A stretch of DNA of 64,000 nucleotides from Haloglomus litoreum (GCF_029338515.1 NZ_CP119988.1:3720001-3784000); one strand, 5' to 3'. Shown: positions 26,850 through 35,370, counted from the stretch's first letter. Notes: a model not told the origin generated them from the sequence alone. A program made the numbers and translations.

Positions 26850-26942
26850 TGACCGACTCGCGCCCTACATCCAGCAACGTCTGAAAAACCTCCCGGGCGT
26901 CGGGCAGAAAGAACGTGACCGACCCAGAGGGTGAGTCCAGCA
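26850..26942. repeat. Paired 27-nt repeat, pair 3
   Basis: Units start at 26850 (TGACCGACTCGCGCCCTA, ending CATCCAGCA) and 26916 (TGACCGACCCAGAGGGTG, ending AGTCCAGCA), again 66 nt apart with a 39-nt spacer. As in pair 2, the first unit carries the GCGCCCT core and the second the AGAGGG core. It lies in the intergenic stretch before the gene at 27064. Confidence 0.6.
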
Positions 26943-27063
26943 GGACTACCTCGTTTGTTCCACATAGAGGTGAGTGAACTCTCTGCTCACTGTACCTGCG
27001 TATCGACCGCTAAAGACCCCATAATGACCATGGTTTTTCTGACTTTCTAGTGACGTGTATGGT

Positions 27064-27423
27064 ATGGGTGAACGAGAACTCGATCCGGTCGAACAGTTTC
27101 GTCGGGTCGGAATCGGACTGGTACTCGGTGGGCTGGCCTTCGGTGGGCTGTCGTTCGGTGTCGATGCGGTTGTGAGTGGTGTCGTGCTTCTGGTTGCTGG
27201 TATCATCGTCTGGTGGGGTGAATATCGGCGGGAGGTGACTGTCGGGATTGGGGTCGGAATCGGCGTGGCTGGACTGGTCGCTCTCATCGACGTAGGAACC
27301 GACACCGGCTATGATGGGCTCCGACTGGCAGGATTCATTGTTGCGCTTGGTGTCGCGGATTACGTGCTTGCACCTGCCTACGGTAAAATCCAAGACGCCG
27401 GTGAACGGGTCAGGAACCGGTAG
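27064..27423 (+). CDS. Membrane protein, orphan (about three to four spans)
   Basis: The 119-residue protein starts MGERELDPVEQFRRVGIGLV and is very Gly/Val-rich, with hydrophobic segments at about 14-33, 36-52, 60-77 and 86-104. It has a charged loop (WWGEYRREV) and a basic C-terminus (KIQDAGERVRNR). The ATG at 27064 was preferred to GTG 27055. No family is recognised. A lone 27-nt repeat unit follows 50 bp after the stop. Confidence 0.6.
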   Translation: MGERELDPVEQFRRVGIGLVLGGLAFGGLSFGVDAVVSGVVLLVAGIIVWWGEYRREVTVGIGVGIGVAGLVALIDVGTDTGYDGLRLAGFIVALGVADYVLAPAYGKIQDAGERVRNR

Positions 27424-27472
27424 AAACCCTGCACTGAGTAAATCAGCATCTCGTGTTTTGCTGGAAACGCGA

Positions 27473-27499
27473 TGACCGATACGCGCCCTGTATCTTGCA
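27473..27499. repeat. 27-nt repeat, single unit of the island family
   Basis: The unit begins TGACCGATACGCGCCCTG and ends TATCTTGCA, matching the first-type unit of the pairs at 25718, 26444 and 26850. No clear second-type unit is found 66 nt later, so this is a solitary or decayed copy near the right edge of the island. Confidence 0.45.
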
Positions 27500-27661
27500 C
27501 GCACATCCTGTCAAAGTCTGATCATTTCAACAGAGCCACACGGGTGCATCGTCGCAGTGGCCGTCACAAAGAGAGCGGGCGGGAGTCTTCAACAGCGCTC
27601 CACCGCGACCGTCGCCGAGAGGTCCATCTTCCACGACAACAGAACCCACGGAGACCCCGTA

Positions 27662-28729
27662 CTACTCCCGTTCGACCACACCGGTCACGGTGGCGGCCTC
27701 GTAGGCGGCCCGCTCGTTCACGCCGTCGCCGAGGATGGTGTAGCGGTCGCGGATGGTGTGGGCGGTCGTCACGGCCTCGAGGAAGTCCGCGTCGTCGATA
27801 CCCAGCCCCGCCGCCGAGGTGGGCGCGCCGAGGTTCTCCAGCGCGGCGCGGACGTTGCGCCACTCCCCGTCCTCGCCCGAGTGGAGGTACTCCGTGACGA
27901 GCGACGCCACGCCGACCTGGTGGCCGTGCAGCGCCGCACCCGGGGCGATGCGGTCGAGCTGGTGGGAGATGAGGTGCTCTGCCCCGGAGGCGGGCCGCGA
28001 GGAGCCCGCGATGGACATGGCCACGCCCGAGGAGACGAGGGCCTTCACGACGATCCAGGCGCTCTCCTCCAGCCCCCGCTTGATGGAGTCGGCCGCGCCG
28101 ACGAGCATCTCGGCGGTCATCTGGCTCAGCGCGCCGGCGTACTCGCTGTACTCGACGTTCTTCAGCCGGTGGGCCAGCTGCCAGTCCTTGACCGCGGTGT
28201 AGTTGGAGATGATGTCCGCACAGCCCGCCGTCGTCAGGCGCCACGGCGCCGCCGCCAGCAGTTCGGTGTCCGCGACGACCGCGAGCGGCGGGTCCGCGGC
28301 GACGGAGTGGCGCGTGTCACCCTCCGGGACCGACCCACGGCCGGAGACGATGCCGTCGTGACTGGCGGCGGTCGGGACCGACACCAGCGCCAGGTCCAGC
28401 TCGTCGGCGGCCATCTTCGCGATGTCGATGGGCTTGCCGCCGCCGATGCCGATGAGGAAGTCCGCGTCGGCCTCCCGTGCGGCCGCCATGACGTCCTCGA
28501 CGGCGCCGAAGGAGGCCCGCTCGACGATGGTGGTCTGCGGGGCGGTTCCCCGTGCCTCGAACTGCGCCGCGACCCGCTCGCCCGCCAGTTCGTTCGGCGT
28601 CGGCGAGGTCACGAGGAGGGGGGTCCCGCTCAGGTAGAGGTCGTCGACCGCCTCGCCCACCTGGTCGAGGACGCCGTGCCCCACGACGACGTTCCGGGGC
28701 AGCCGGATCCACGTCGACTTCTCGAACAT
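27662..28729 (-). CDS. egsA: NAD(P)-dependent glycerol-1-phosphate dehydrogenase
   Basis: This 355-residue enzyme reduces dihydroxyacetone phosphate to sn-glycerol-1-phosphate, the first committed step of archaeal ether-lipid backbones. The nucleotide-binding segment is LIGIGGGKPIDIAK (92-105), followed by VPTAASHDGIVSGRGSV (118-134). Metal-binding residues are expected in CADIISNYTAVKDWQLA (Asp near 172), GAEHLISHQLDRIA and LHGHQVGVASL. The length is normal for G1PDH and the start ATG is supported by the conserved MFEKSTWIRLPRNVVVG opening. Action is cytosolic. Confidence 0.95.
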   Translation of the reverse strand: MFEKSTWIRLPRNVVVGHGVLDQVGEAVDDLYLSGTPLLVTSPTPNELAGERVAAQFEARGTAPQTTIVERASFGAVEDVMAAAREADADFLIGIGGGKPIDIAKMAADELDLALVSVPTAASHDGIVSGRGSVPEGDTRHSVAADPPLAVVADTELLAAAPWRLTTAGCADIISNYTAVKDWQLAHRLKNVEYSEYAGALSQMTAEMLVGAADSIKRGLEESAWIVVKALVSSGVAMSIAGSSRPASGAEHLISHQLDRIAPGAALHGHQVGVASLVTEYLHSGEDGEWRNVRAALENLGAPTSAAGLGIDDADFLEAVTTAHTIRDRYTILGDGVNERAAYEAATVTGVVERE

Positions 28730-29032
28730 ACCCGGACTGGTGGGCGGACCGGCCTAAACGTTCGGCACCACGACGGCTGCACGGTGCTAGCCGGCGACAC
28801 CGCCCCGCCAGTCCGAGGACCCCAGAGCCACCGGAACCGGGGACGGTCTCGGGAGCTACCGCGGCTGTGCTACAGCGCGACCAGGGGGCCGACAGCGTTC
28901 CCGAAGGCGACTGCAGTAGCCCTTTTATCCACAAATATGTGAATTACCACAGATATCGTTCGATAGCTGAGTATACTCCAGATATATTCGAGATATTCCG
29001 ACACAAAAGGTCGCCCCGTCGCTACTGCCGAC
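28730..29032. other. Intergenic region, 303 bp
   Basis: No gene is seen. The first 190 bp after the egsA start are GC-rich and probably hold its promoter. The part from about 28920 to 29010 is strongly A+T-rich (TTTTATCC, ATATGTG, ATATATTC) and lies just beyond the stop of the minus-strand LiaF-like gene, where it could act as terminator or as a distal control region. Confidence 0.4.
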
Positions 29033-29725
29033 TCAGTCGCTGACGGAGACGCCGCCGAACGCGGCGAAACCGGTCACGACGAGGTCCACCTCCTCGTTGG
29101 TCTCCTCGCGGCGGGGGCGCTCGTCGCTCGCCGCGCCCAGCACCGGAAGGACCTCCATCCGGACGTTCCAGTCGCGCGGGACGATGATATCGGCGCCGCC
29201 GAACAGCGCGACGGCGTTGACGGTGGCGGGGCGGCTGGCGGGGTCGGCGTCGCGGAGGTCGAGTTCCGCGCCGCCGAAGACGGCCGTCAGGTCCGCGCCG
29301 GTGAACGCCTTCGAGGTGTTGCGCCGCTCGACGCCGCCGAACGCCGCGAACATCGAGGTGTACGAGTCGTCGGTCGTGGGCACCTTCGAGCGGTAGGTCC
29401 CGAGGACGACCGAGAGGCCGAACGCGATGATGAGCACCGGCCAGAACGCGACGACCTGGTCGACGGTGGCGTAGCCCAGTGCGACGGCCTGCCACGCACC
29501 CGCCACGACGATGAGGACCGTCGGGCCGACGAAGCCGCGGAGGCCGCCACGGAACAGCGCCCAGACACCCAGCAGGACGAACAGCGACGGGACGTAGACG
29601 AGGTAGTCGTCGACGACGAGGATGCCCGTCGTGTTCAGCAACAGGAGGACGCCCACCAGGACGACGATGGCGCCGAACAGGACCTGGACGGATGGGAACC
29701 GTCGGGGAGAGGCGGTGGTACTCAT
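29033..29725 (-). CDS. LiaF-like membrane protein
   Basis: This 230-residue protein has four membrane spans at about 14-33, 41-58, 66-84 and 90-108. A cytosolic or exposed C-terminal beta domain (125-230) carries repeated FGG motifs (FAAFGGVERRN, LTAVFGGAELDLRDA, NAVALFGGADIIVPRDWNV, FAAFGGVSVSD). This is the layout of LiaF/YvqF proteins, which in Firmicutes sense envelope stress. The haloarchaeal role is unknown. A TATA-like TAAATATAC at 29751-29759 on the minus strand sets the start at 29725. Confidence 0.8.
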   Translation of the reverse strand: MSTTASPRRFPSVQVLFGAIVVLVGVLLLLNTTGILVVDDYLVYVPSLFVLLGVWALFRGGLRGFVGPTVLIVVAGAWQAVALGYATVDQVVAFWPVLIIAFGLSVVLGTYRSKVPTTDDSYTSMFAAFGGVERRNTSKAFTGADLTAVFGGAELDLRDADPASRPATVNAVALFGGADIIVPRDWNVRMEVLPVLGAASDERPRREETNEEVDLVVTGFAAFGGVSVSD

Positions 29726-29750
29726 GACTTGTGTACGACTGCCGGGGTGA

Positions 29751-29759
29751 TAAATATAC
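29751..29759 (-). promoter_or_regulatory. Probable TATA box for the LiaF-like gene
   Basis: The AT run TAAATATAC (GTATATTTA on the minus strand) lies 26-34 bp upstream of the ATG at 29725, the spacing expected for a leaderless haloarchaeal transcript. Confidence 0.5.
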
Positions 29760-29850
29760 GAGTCAGGAACCGGGAACCGAGAATCGACGGCCGTGATCGC
29801 GGGTCGGAGGCTCCCGAAAGCGTAATCGGGTCCCCGAACGCCTCCCGCCC

Positions 29851-31284
29851 ATGCGCATTCCCTTCGTCCCCTCGCTCCCGGGGCCGGCCCCCGCGGTGGT
29901 CCGGCGGTGGCTGGCCGACGGGCCCGCCGATTCGGGGGGCGCCGACCTCGACCGTGCCCCGGTTCCGCGGGTGACGGACGCCGGTACGTCGGGGGCGGCC
30001 GACCCGCGGCTCGCGACACCCCCGCTTCGCGTGGACCGTGCGAGCGATGCCGACCGTAACCCCGTCCTGACGGCCGCCGACGTGGACGACGCCGCCCACG
30101 TCTCGTTCGTCGCGGACCCGTTCGTCGTCCGCGCCGGCGAGGACACCGCGACCGACGCCGGCCCGTACCACTGCTTCTTCGAGGTGAAACGGCGGGACCG
30201 CCGCTCCCTGCTGGGCCTGCGCGACACCGAGGCACGCTTCGACATCGGCCACGCGACCAGTCCGGACGGGCGCGACTGGACCTACAGGGGGGTCGTCCTC
30301 CCGGCGGCACAGGCCGAGCACACCTACCCGCACGTCCTCCGACAGGACGGCGACTGGCTCATGGTCCCCTCGCCCGCCGGGTCGACGCCCGACGAACTCC
30401 GGGTCTACCGCGCGAACGACTTCCCCGCCGGGTGGGAGCTGGTCGACACCGCGCTCACGGGCGAGGTCCGCATCGACCCGACACCGTTCCGGTTCGCGGG
30501 GACGTGGTTCCTCGTCCACCAGGCGCCCGACTACACGGTCCGCCTGCGCTACAGCGACCGCCTCGTCGGCGGCGACTGGCACGAACACCCCGCCAGCCCG
30601 CTGTTCGACCCGGGCGGGAACGATATCGCCCCCGGCGGCCGGCCGCTCGTGGACGCGACGGCCGGCACGGTCGACCTGTTCTTCAGACGTGGCACGCCCG
30701 GTATCGTGGAGTCGTGGCGGGTCGTGGCGCCCTCGCGCGAGGACTGGTCGATGCACGAACTCCCCACGTCGCCGGTCGTCTCCGGGTCGGGCGAGGCAGG
30801 TGCGTGGGACGAGCGCAACGTCCACCACGTCGACGCTGGACTCGCCCGGGCGACGGGCAGCGACCTCGTCCTCGTCGACGGGCAGGACACCGACCGGCGC
30901 TACCGGCTCGGCGTCGCCCGAACCCGCGCGTTCGGCGGGGTGGGCGCGGCGACGGAGACGATGCTCGCCGGGCGCACCGTCCACCCGGGCGAGCGCGCAA
31001 TCCTCGACGTGGCCGACCCGGTCGAGGCGTCCGAGGCCGGCTGGTATCGTGCGTCGGTTCGGCCCCACGTGCGGAGCCACAGCCCCGTCGCTGTCGAATT
31101 AACGCTCTCGGCGGGCGAGGCGAGCGCGAGCGGGACGTTCGACGTCGCCGGCGCGGGTCGCGGGCATCTCGCGGTGGGTCCGGTCGGCCTCGATGCCGGC
31201 GACCGGCCCGTCGTCGAACTCCGCCACGACGGCACCCGGCCGGTCCGGGTCACGGGTGGGACGCTTCGGTTGCGGGGCTGGTGA
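29851..31284 (+). CDS. Five-bladed beta-propeller protein, GINT1/GH43-like
   Basis: In this 477-residue protein residues 80-360 form a glycosidase-type beta-propeller: ISYP-like AEHTYPHVLRQDGDWLMVPS, DELRVYRANDFPAGWELVDT, RIDPTPFRFAGTWFLVHQAP and ASPLFDPGGNDIAPGGRPLV. This matches the N-terminal domain of glucosamine inositolphosphorylceramide transferase-type proteins and GH32/43-type folds. The last 110 residues are a beta-sandwich. It may bind or act on a sugar of a glycan or glycolipid. No signal peptide is present, so it is cytosolic or exported by another route. Confidence 0.7.
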   Translation: MRIPFVPSLPGPAPAVVRRWLADGPADSGGADLDRAPVPRVTDAGTSGAADPRLATPPLRVDRASDADRNPVLTAADVDDAAHVSFVADPFVVRAGEDTATDAGPYHCFFEVKRRDRRSLLGLRDTEARFDIGHATSPDGRDWTYRGVVLPAAQAEHTYPHVLRQDGDWLMVPSPAGSTPDELRVYRANDFPAGWELVDTALTGEVRIDPTPFRFAGTWFLVHQAPDYTVRLRYSDRLVGGDWHEHPASPLFDPGGNDIAPGGRPLVDATAGTVDLFFRRGTPGIVESWRVVAPSREDWSMHELPTSPVVSGSGEAGAWDERNVHHVDAGLARATGSDLVLVDGQDTDRRYRLGVARTRAFGGVGAATETMLAGRTVHPGERAILDVADPVEASEAGWYRASVRPHVRSHSPVAVELTLSAGEASASGTFDVAGAGRGHLAVGPVGLDAGDRPVVELRHDGTRPVRVTGGTLRLRGW

Positions 31285-31356
31285 GACCGGCCCCCGGCCA
31301 GCGGCCCGTTCTCGTCGAACGGTAGACGTTTACCGCCCCCCCGACACACACCCGCC

Positions 31357-32091
31357 GTGTACCTCATCATCGTCGGGGCGGGGGACATCGGGACGCCGCT
31401 CATCGAGATCGCGACCGCCGGCGGGAACGAGGTGGTCGTGGTCGAGCAGCACCCCGAGCGGGCCGAGCGGGCCGCCCAGCGGTTCGACTGTCTGGTCCTG
31501 CAGGACGATGCGACGGTGAAGGAGACGCTGGAGGAGGCCGGCGCCGACCGCGCGGACGCGCTGGTGTCGACGACCGACCGCGACGCGACGAACGTGATGG
31601 TCTGCCTGCTGGGCGAGGAACTCGGAGTCCCCGAGATCGTCAGCGTGGTCCACGACCCCGAGCATATGTCGCTGTTCGAGCGTATCGGCGTGAACACGAT
31701 GGGCAACCCACAGCGCCTCATCGCCGAGTACCTCTACCGGGCGGTCAAGCGCCCCGCAATCGTCGACTACATGCGCGTCGGGCAGGAGGCCGAGGTGTTC
31801 GAGATCACCGTCGACGGGGACGCGCCCGTCGCCGGCATGACCGTCGCCGAGGCGGCCAGCGCCGGACATATCGGCGACGAGTTGCTCATCGTCGCCGTCG
31901 AACGGGAGGGCCGCGACGAGCCGATCACGCCCCGCGGGGACACCGAACTCCGGGCGGGCGACCTCCTGACGGTCTACTCCGCACGCGGCGCGACGCCCGA
32001 CGTGACGGACGTGTTCGGCGTCTACGGCGACCACGCCGACCCCGAGACACGGCCCGCCGACGAGGAGGACAACGGGGGCGTGGGGACGTAG
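31357..32091 (+). CDS. trkA: TrkA-type potassium channel regulatory subunit (single RCK)
   Basis: In this 244-residue protein residues 1-120 are a TrkA_N/RCK Rossmann domain starting MYLIIVGAGDIGTPLIEIAT with the GxGxxG nucleotide site; residues 140-215 are TrkA_C (ELLIVAVEREGRDEPITPRG...LRAGDLLTVYSA). It gates a TrkH pore in response to NAD(H) or ATP/ADP. The start is GTG. The stop and the GTG of trkH are separated by one base, so the pair forms one Ktr-like system. The C-terminus has a 25-residue acidic tail. Confidence 0.9.
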   Translation: MYLIIVGAGDIGTPLIEIATAGGNEVVVVEQHPERAERAAQRFDCLVLQDDATVKETLEEAGADRADALVSTTDRDATNVMVCLLGEELGVPEIVSVVHDPEHMSLFERIGVNTMGNPQRLIAEYLYRAVKRPAIVDYMRVGQEAEVFEITVDGDAPVAGMTVAEAASAGHIGDELLIVAVEREGRDEPITPRGDTELRAGDLLTVYSARGATPDVTDVFGVYGDHADPETRPADEEDNGGVGT

Positions 32092-32092
32092 C

Positions 32093-33760
32093 GTGGCGCG
32101 GCGACGCGAGCGGGTCGGCGGGCTCCCGCCGGACCTCGCGACGGTCCTGCGCGATATCGGCTCGCTCCTGCTGATGGAGGCGCTCGTGATGAGCGTCTCC
32201 GTCGGCGTCGCGCTGCTGGCGGGCGAGTTCTACTCCGCGCTCGCGTTCCTGCTGGCCGGCGGCATCACCGCCGGCGCCGGTGCGCTCGCCCGCCGACTGT
32301 TCGCCGACGCCCCCGCGCCGGTGATGAAACACGGGATGGTCATCGCCGCGGGTGGCTGGTTCGCGGTCGCCGTCTTCGGCGCGCTCCCCTTCCTCCTGAG
32401 CGCGCACCTCACGCCCGTCGCAGTCATGGCCACCTACGTCCCGGCGGGTGCCGCGTACGACCCCGTCACCGTCTGGGGGCCAGCCACACAGTCCAGTCTG
32501 GCCTACTTCCGGTCGCCGCTGCACGCGCTGTTCGAGTCGATGAGCGGCTGGACCGGGAGCGGCCTCACGATGGCCGTCCACGAGCCCTCCCTGCCCCGGT
32601 CGATACAGTGGTGGCGGACGGTCATCCAGTGGGTCGGCGGCATCGGCGTCATCGTCCTCACCGTCTCCATCCTCGCGCGCCCTGGCTCCGGGAGCTACGC
32701 GCTCTACCGCTCCGAGACACGCGAGGAGCGCATCCATCCGAGCGTCGTCTCCACCGTCCGGACCATCTGGAAGATCTTCGTCGGCTACACCGCGCTCGCG
32801 GTGGTGGTCTTCTTCCTCGCCCTGCGCGCGTCGGAGTACGGCGCGACGCTCACGCTCGGCGAGCAGGCCTGGCAGTCGCTCAACCACGCGATGACGGGCC
32901 TCTCGACCGGCGGGTTCTCGGTGACGGACAACTCCATCGGCACGTACAACGCCCCGCTCATCGAGGCCGTCCTCCTGCCGCTGATGACGCTGGGAGCCAT
33001 CGCGTTCCCCGTCCACTACGTGGTGCTCCACGACCGGCGTTACCGGGAACTCCTCGACGACCTCCAGACCCGGTGGCTGTTCGTCCTGCTCGTCGTGGGG
33101 TCGGTCCTGCTCGCGGCACAGAACGTCCTCACGGTCGCGACCAGCGACTACGGTGCCAGCGTCGCCGCGCCGCTCGTCGACCGCGCCACCGCCGACGCCG
33201 TCCGCGACGGCGTCTTCCAGTTCGTCAGCGCGCTCACCTGCACGGGCTTCCAGTCCTCGCCCATCGGCTCGTGGAGCGCCGGCGGCAAGCTCCTGCTCTC
33301 CGTCGCCATGACCGTCGGCGGCGCCGCCGGGTCGACGGTCGGCGGCATCAAGGTCATCCGCGCCTACACCGTCGCCCGGGGCATCCGCTGGCAGTTCGGC
33401 CGGGTCTTCCTCCCCGCCAGTGCCGTCGTCTCCGTGACCATCGACGGCCGCCGGCTCGACCGCGGCGAGATGGAGCGCGAGTTCGCCGAGGCCGCCCTCA
33501 TCAGCCTGCTATGGGTCCTCCTGTTGGTCGCCTCCAGCCTCGTCCTCGTCAACGTCGCCGGCCCGGACTTCGGCTACGCCGACGCGCTGTTCGAGGTCGC
33601 CAGCGCACAGGGGAACGTCGGCATCTCGACGGGCATCACCGGCCCCGCCATGCCGCCGCTCGCCGAGGCGATGTTCGTCCTCAACATGTGGGTCGGCCGG
33701 CTGGAGATCGTCCCCGTCCTCGTGTTCGGGCGGGCGCTGGTGAAGGGACTGGACCCCTAG
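32093..33760 (+). CDS. trkH: TrkH-family potassium uptake protein (copy 1)
   Basis: A 555-residue polytopic membrane protein with the four pore-loop filters of the Trk/Ktr/HKT superfamily: SMSGWTGSGLTM (first), HAMTGLSTGGFSV (second), SALTCTGFQSSP (third) and ASAQGNVGISTG (fourth). It conducts K+ inward along the membrane potential. The GTG start lies one base after the trkA stop, so translation is coupled. An insertion (VMATYVPAGAAYDPVTVWGP) before the first filter is unusual next to the two other TrkH copies here. Confidence 0.92.
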   Translation: MARRRERVGGLPPDLATVLRDIGSLLLMEALVMSVSVGVALLAGEFYSALAFLLAGGITAGAGALARRLFADAPAPVMKHGMVIAAGGWFAVAVFGALPFLLSAHLTPVAVMATYVPAGAAYDPVTVWGPATQSSLAYFRSPLHALFESMSGWTGSGLTMAVHEPSLPRSIQWWRTVIQWVGGIGVIVLTVSILARPGSGSYALYRSETREERIHPSVVSTVRTIWKIFVGYTALAVVVFFLALRASEYGATLTLGEQAWQSLNHAMTGLSTGGFSVTDNSIGTYNAPLIEAVLLPLMTLGAIAFPVHYVVLHDRRYRELLDDLQTRWLFVLLVVGSVLLAAQNVLTVATSDYGASVAAPLVDRATADAVRDGVFQFVSALTCTGFQSSPIGSWSAGGKLLLSVAMTVGGAAGSTVGGIKVIRAYTVARGIRWQFGRVFLPASAVVSVTIDGRRLDRGEMEREFAEAALISLLWVLLLVASSLVLVNVAGPDFGYADALFEVASAQGNVGISTGITGPAMPPLAEAMFVLNMWVGRLEIVPVLVFGRALVKGLDP

Positions 33761-33860
33761 CGCGAGTGCTGCGCCAGACCCAACCCTGGTCGCCGTACTC
33801 ACGTCCGGGTCGTAGGGGTGGTCCCGGGACGGTCGCGACGGGTCCGCCCACGATCGCGCC

Positions 33861-34076
33861 TCACTGTCCGTTCCGGGACCCGTCCGCGGGGAGGTCGAGC
33901 GTGTGTTCCCGAACGGCCCCGCAGCTGGGACACTCGTGATGGTAGTGCACCTGCCGACCGTCCGTCTCGCTCTCCCAGCTGCCGGGGTCGTCCTCGAAGC
34001 CACACTCCGGACAGACCAGTTCCTCGTCATCGTAGTACGACTGAAGCCGTTCCATCGGGGAGCGGTCGACTGTCAT
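33861..34076 (-). CDS. Small zinc-ribbon protein (HVO_0649-like)
   Basis: The 71-residue protein has two CPxCG-type knuckles: ELVCPECGFED (C22, C25) and ECPSCGAVREHT (C49, C52), with a Tyr/His-rich link between. This is the pattern of haloarchaeal small zinc-finger proteins, and I recall an HVO_0649 family with this layout. The role is unknown; possible nucleic-acid or protein contact. The start is the first ATG (MTVDRSPMERL), with the Met at residue 8 as an alternative. It is divergent from the Lrp-type regulator. Confidence 0.75.
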   Translation of the reverse strand: MTVDRSPMERLQSYYDDEELVCPECGFEDDPGSWESETDGRQVHYHHECPSCGAVREHTLDLPADGSRNGQ

Positions 34077-34228
34077 CTCCCGCCGGTTGGACAGGGTTGC
34101 GAAAAAATCTTCCGCCTCTATTTTGTTATCGGTAGCATATTAGGACTATATTTTCGGTTCGGAATCTTCCTGTGGGTAGGTCTGCCGTGTGACACAATGC
34201 ACTTGACACCGCCGGCAGTAGGTCGTGT

Positions 34229-34996
34229 ATGAGCCATCGTATCGACGAGATCGACCGCCTCATCCTCTATCATCTCAGCGCGGACGCGCGGAACACGACC
34301 GCCCCGCGCATCGCCGAGGAGGTGGACGTGACCCCGGCCACCATCCGGAACCGCATCCGGCAACTGGAGGAGAGCGGCATCATCCAGGGGTATCACGCCG
34401 TCATCGACTACGAGGCGACGAACGGGAAGTTCACGACGGAGTTCACGTGCACGGCGCCGGTCAGCGAGCGGTCGCGGCTGGCCGACGAGGCGCTTGCCAC
34501 GCCCGGAGTCATCAACGTCCGGGAGCTGCTGGCCGGGCAGGAGAACCTGGTCGTCACCGCCGTCGGCACGGACACGGACGACATCAACCGCATCGCGCAC
34601 GACCTCTCCACGCTCGGCATCGTCATCGAGCGGGAGGACATCCTCCTGAACGAGCGCCCCCGGCCGTACGAGGCGTTCGGCCCGGGCCAGGACCGGACGC
34701 GGTCGGCGGTCCGGGACTTCCAGCACGTGGCCGGCGGGGCCGAGGTCGTCGAGTTCACCATCGCCGAGAGCGCGGCCATCACCGGCCGGACGCTGGCGGC
34801 GGCCACGGAGGACGGCATCATCCCCGACGACGTGCTGGTGGTGAGTATCGAGCGCGGTGACGAGCGGCTCACGCCCGACGGGGACACCCGCATCGAAGCG
34901 GGGGACGTGGTGTCGGTGTTCTCCCCGGAGGCGATGTCGGAGCGACTCCTCTCGGCGTTCGACGGTGGGGAAGCGGGTACGGACCGGCAGGTGTAG
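34229..34996 (+). CDS. Lrp/AsnC-type regulator fused to an RCK_C (TrkA_C) domain
   Basis: This 255-residue fusion has a winged helix (1-50: IDEIDRLILYHLSADARNTT, ATIRNRIRQLEESGII), a central Lrp RAM-like sensor region (about 65-135), and a C-terminal TrkA_C domain (about 165-245: VVEFTIAESAAITGRTLAAA, DDVLVVSIERGDERLTPDGD, IEAGDVVSVFSPEA). TrkA_C binds small ligands such as cyclic dinucleotides in other systems, so this factor may set trk gene expression by the same ligand that gates the channels (inference). It sits between trkH copies in an A+T-rich promoter region. Confidence 0.88.
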   Translation: MSHRIDEIDRLILYHLSADARNTTAPRIAEEVDVTPATIRNRIRQLEESGIIQGYHAVIDYEATNGKFTTEFTCTAPVSERSRLADEALATPGVINVRELLAGQENLVVTAVGTDTDDINRIAHDLSTLGIVIEREDILLNERPRPYEAFGPGQDRTRSAVRDFQHVAGGAEVVEFTIAESAAITGRTLAAATEDGIIPDDVLVVSIERGDERLTPDGDTRIEAGDVVSVFSPEAMSERLLSAFDGGEAGTDRQV

Positions 34997-35058
34997 CGGC
35001 GGTCGGCCCCCGGGAGCGCGACGAGCGACGGACGGCCGGGGAGACGGGAACGGGGCCG

Positions 35059-35289
35059 TCACTCCGTGAGGGGCAGGGCGATGCCGAAGACGAACGGGGA
35101 GAGGAGCGCGACGAGGACTCCCAGCACCGTCATGTAGAACAGGAGGCCGTGTTCCCAACCGGGAACCTGCAGGCCGACGGCGTGCTGGAGCGGTTCGAGG
35201 AGTTCGCCGAGGAGGAACAGCCCGACGCCGAGCAGGAACCCGCGTTTCGCGAGCGTCCCGTAGTCGAGGTTGCCGTATCGTCCCGTCAT
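35059..35289 (-). CDS. Small two-span membrane protein (haloarchaeal conserved)
   Basis: The 76-residue protein starts MTGRYGNLDYGTLAKRGFLL, with spans at about 18-36 and 50-71 and the ending FVFGIALPLTE. I recall a haloarchaeal family with the same opening (MTGRYGDLDY) and ending, which supports this ATG rather than the one four codons upstream. No function is known. Its place in the Trk cluster may be incidental. Confidence 0.7.
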   Translation of the reverse strand: MTGRYGNLDYGTLAKRGFLLGVGLFLLGELLEPLQHAVGLQVPGWEHGLLFYMTVLGVLVALLSPFVFGIALPLTE

Positions 35290-35370
35290 GTGTATCCACA
35301 CGGATTCCGCGAGCCACTATTTCGCTTTCGATAATCTGATACCGTCTCACACCTGTTTCCCGAACACACC

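Noticed and set aside
26444-26942. CRISPR array
   Set aside because: Repeat units of 27 nt and a 39-nt spacer look CRISPR-like, but there are only isolated pairs about 400 bp apart, units within a pair differ in core sequence, and no cas gene is present.
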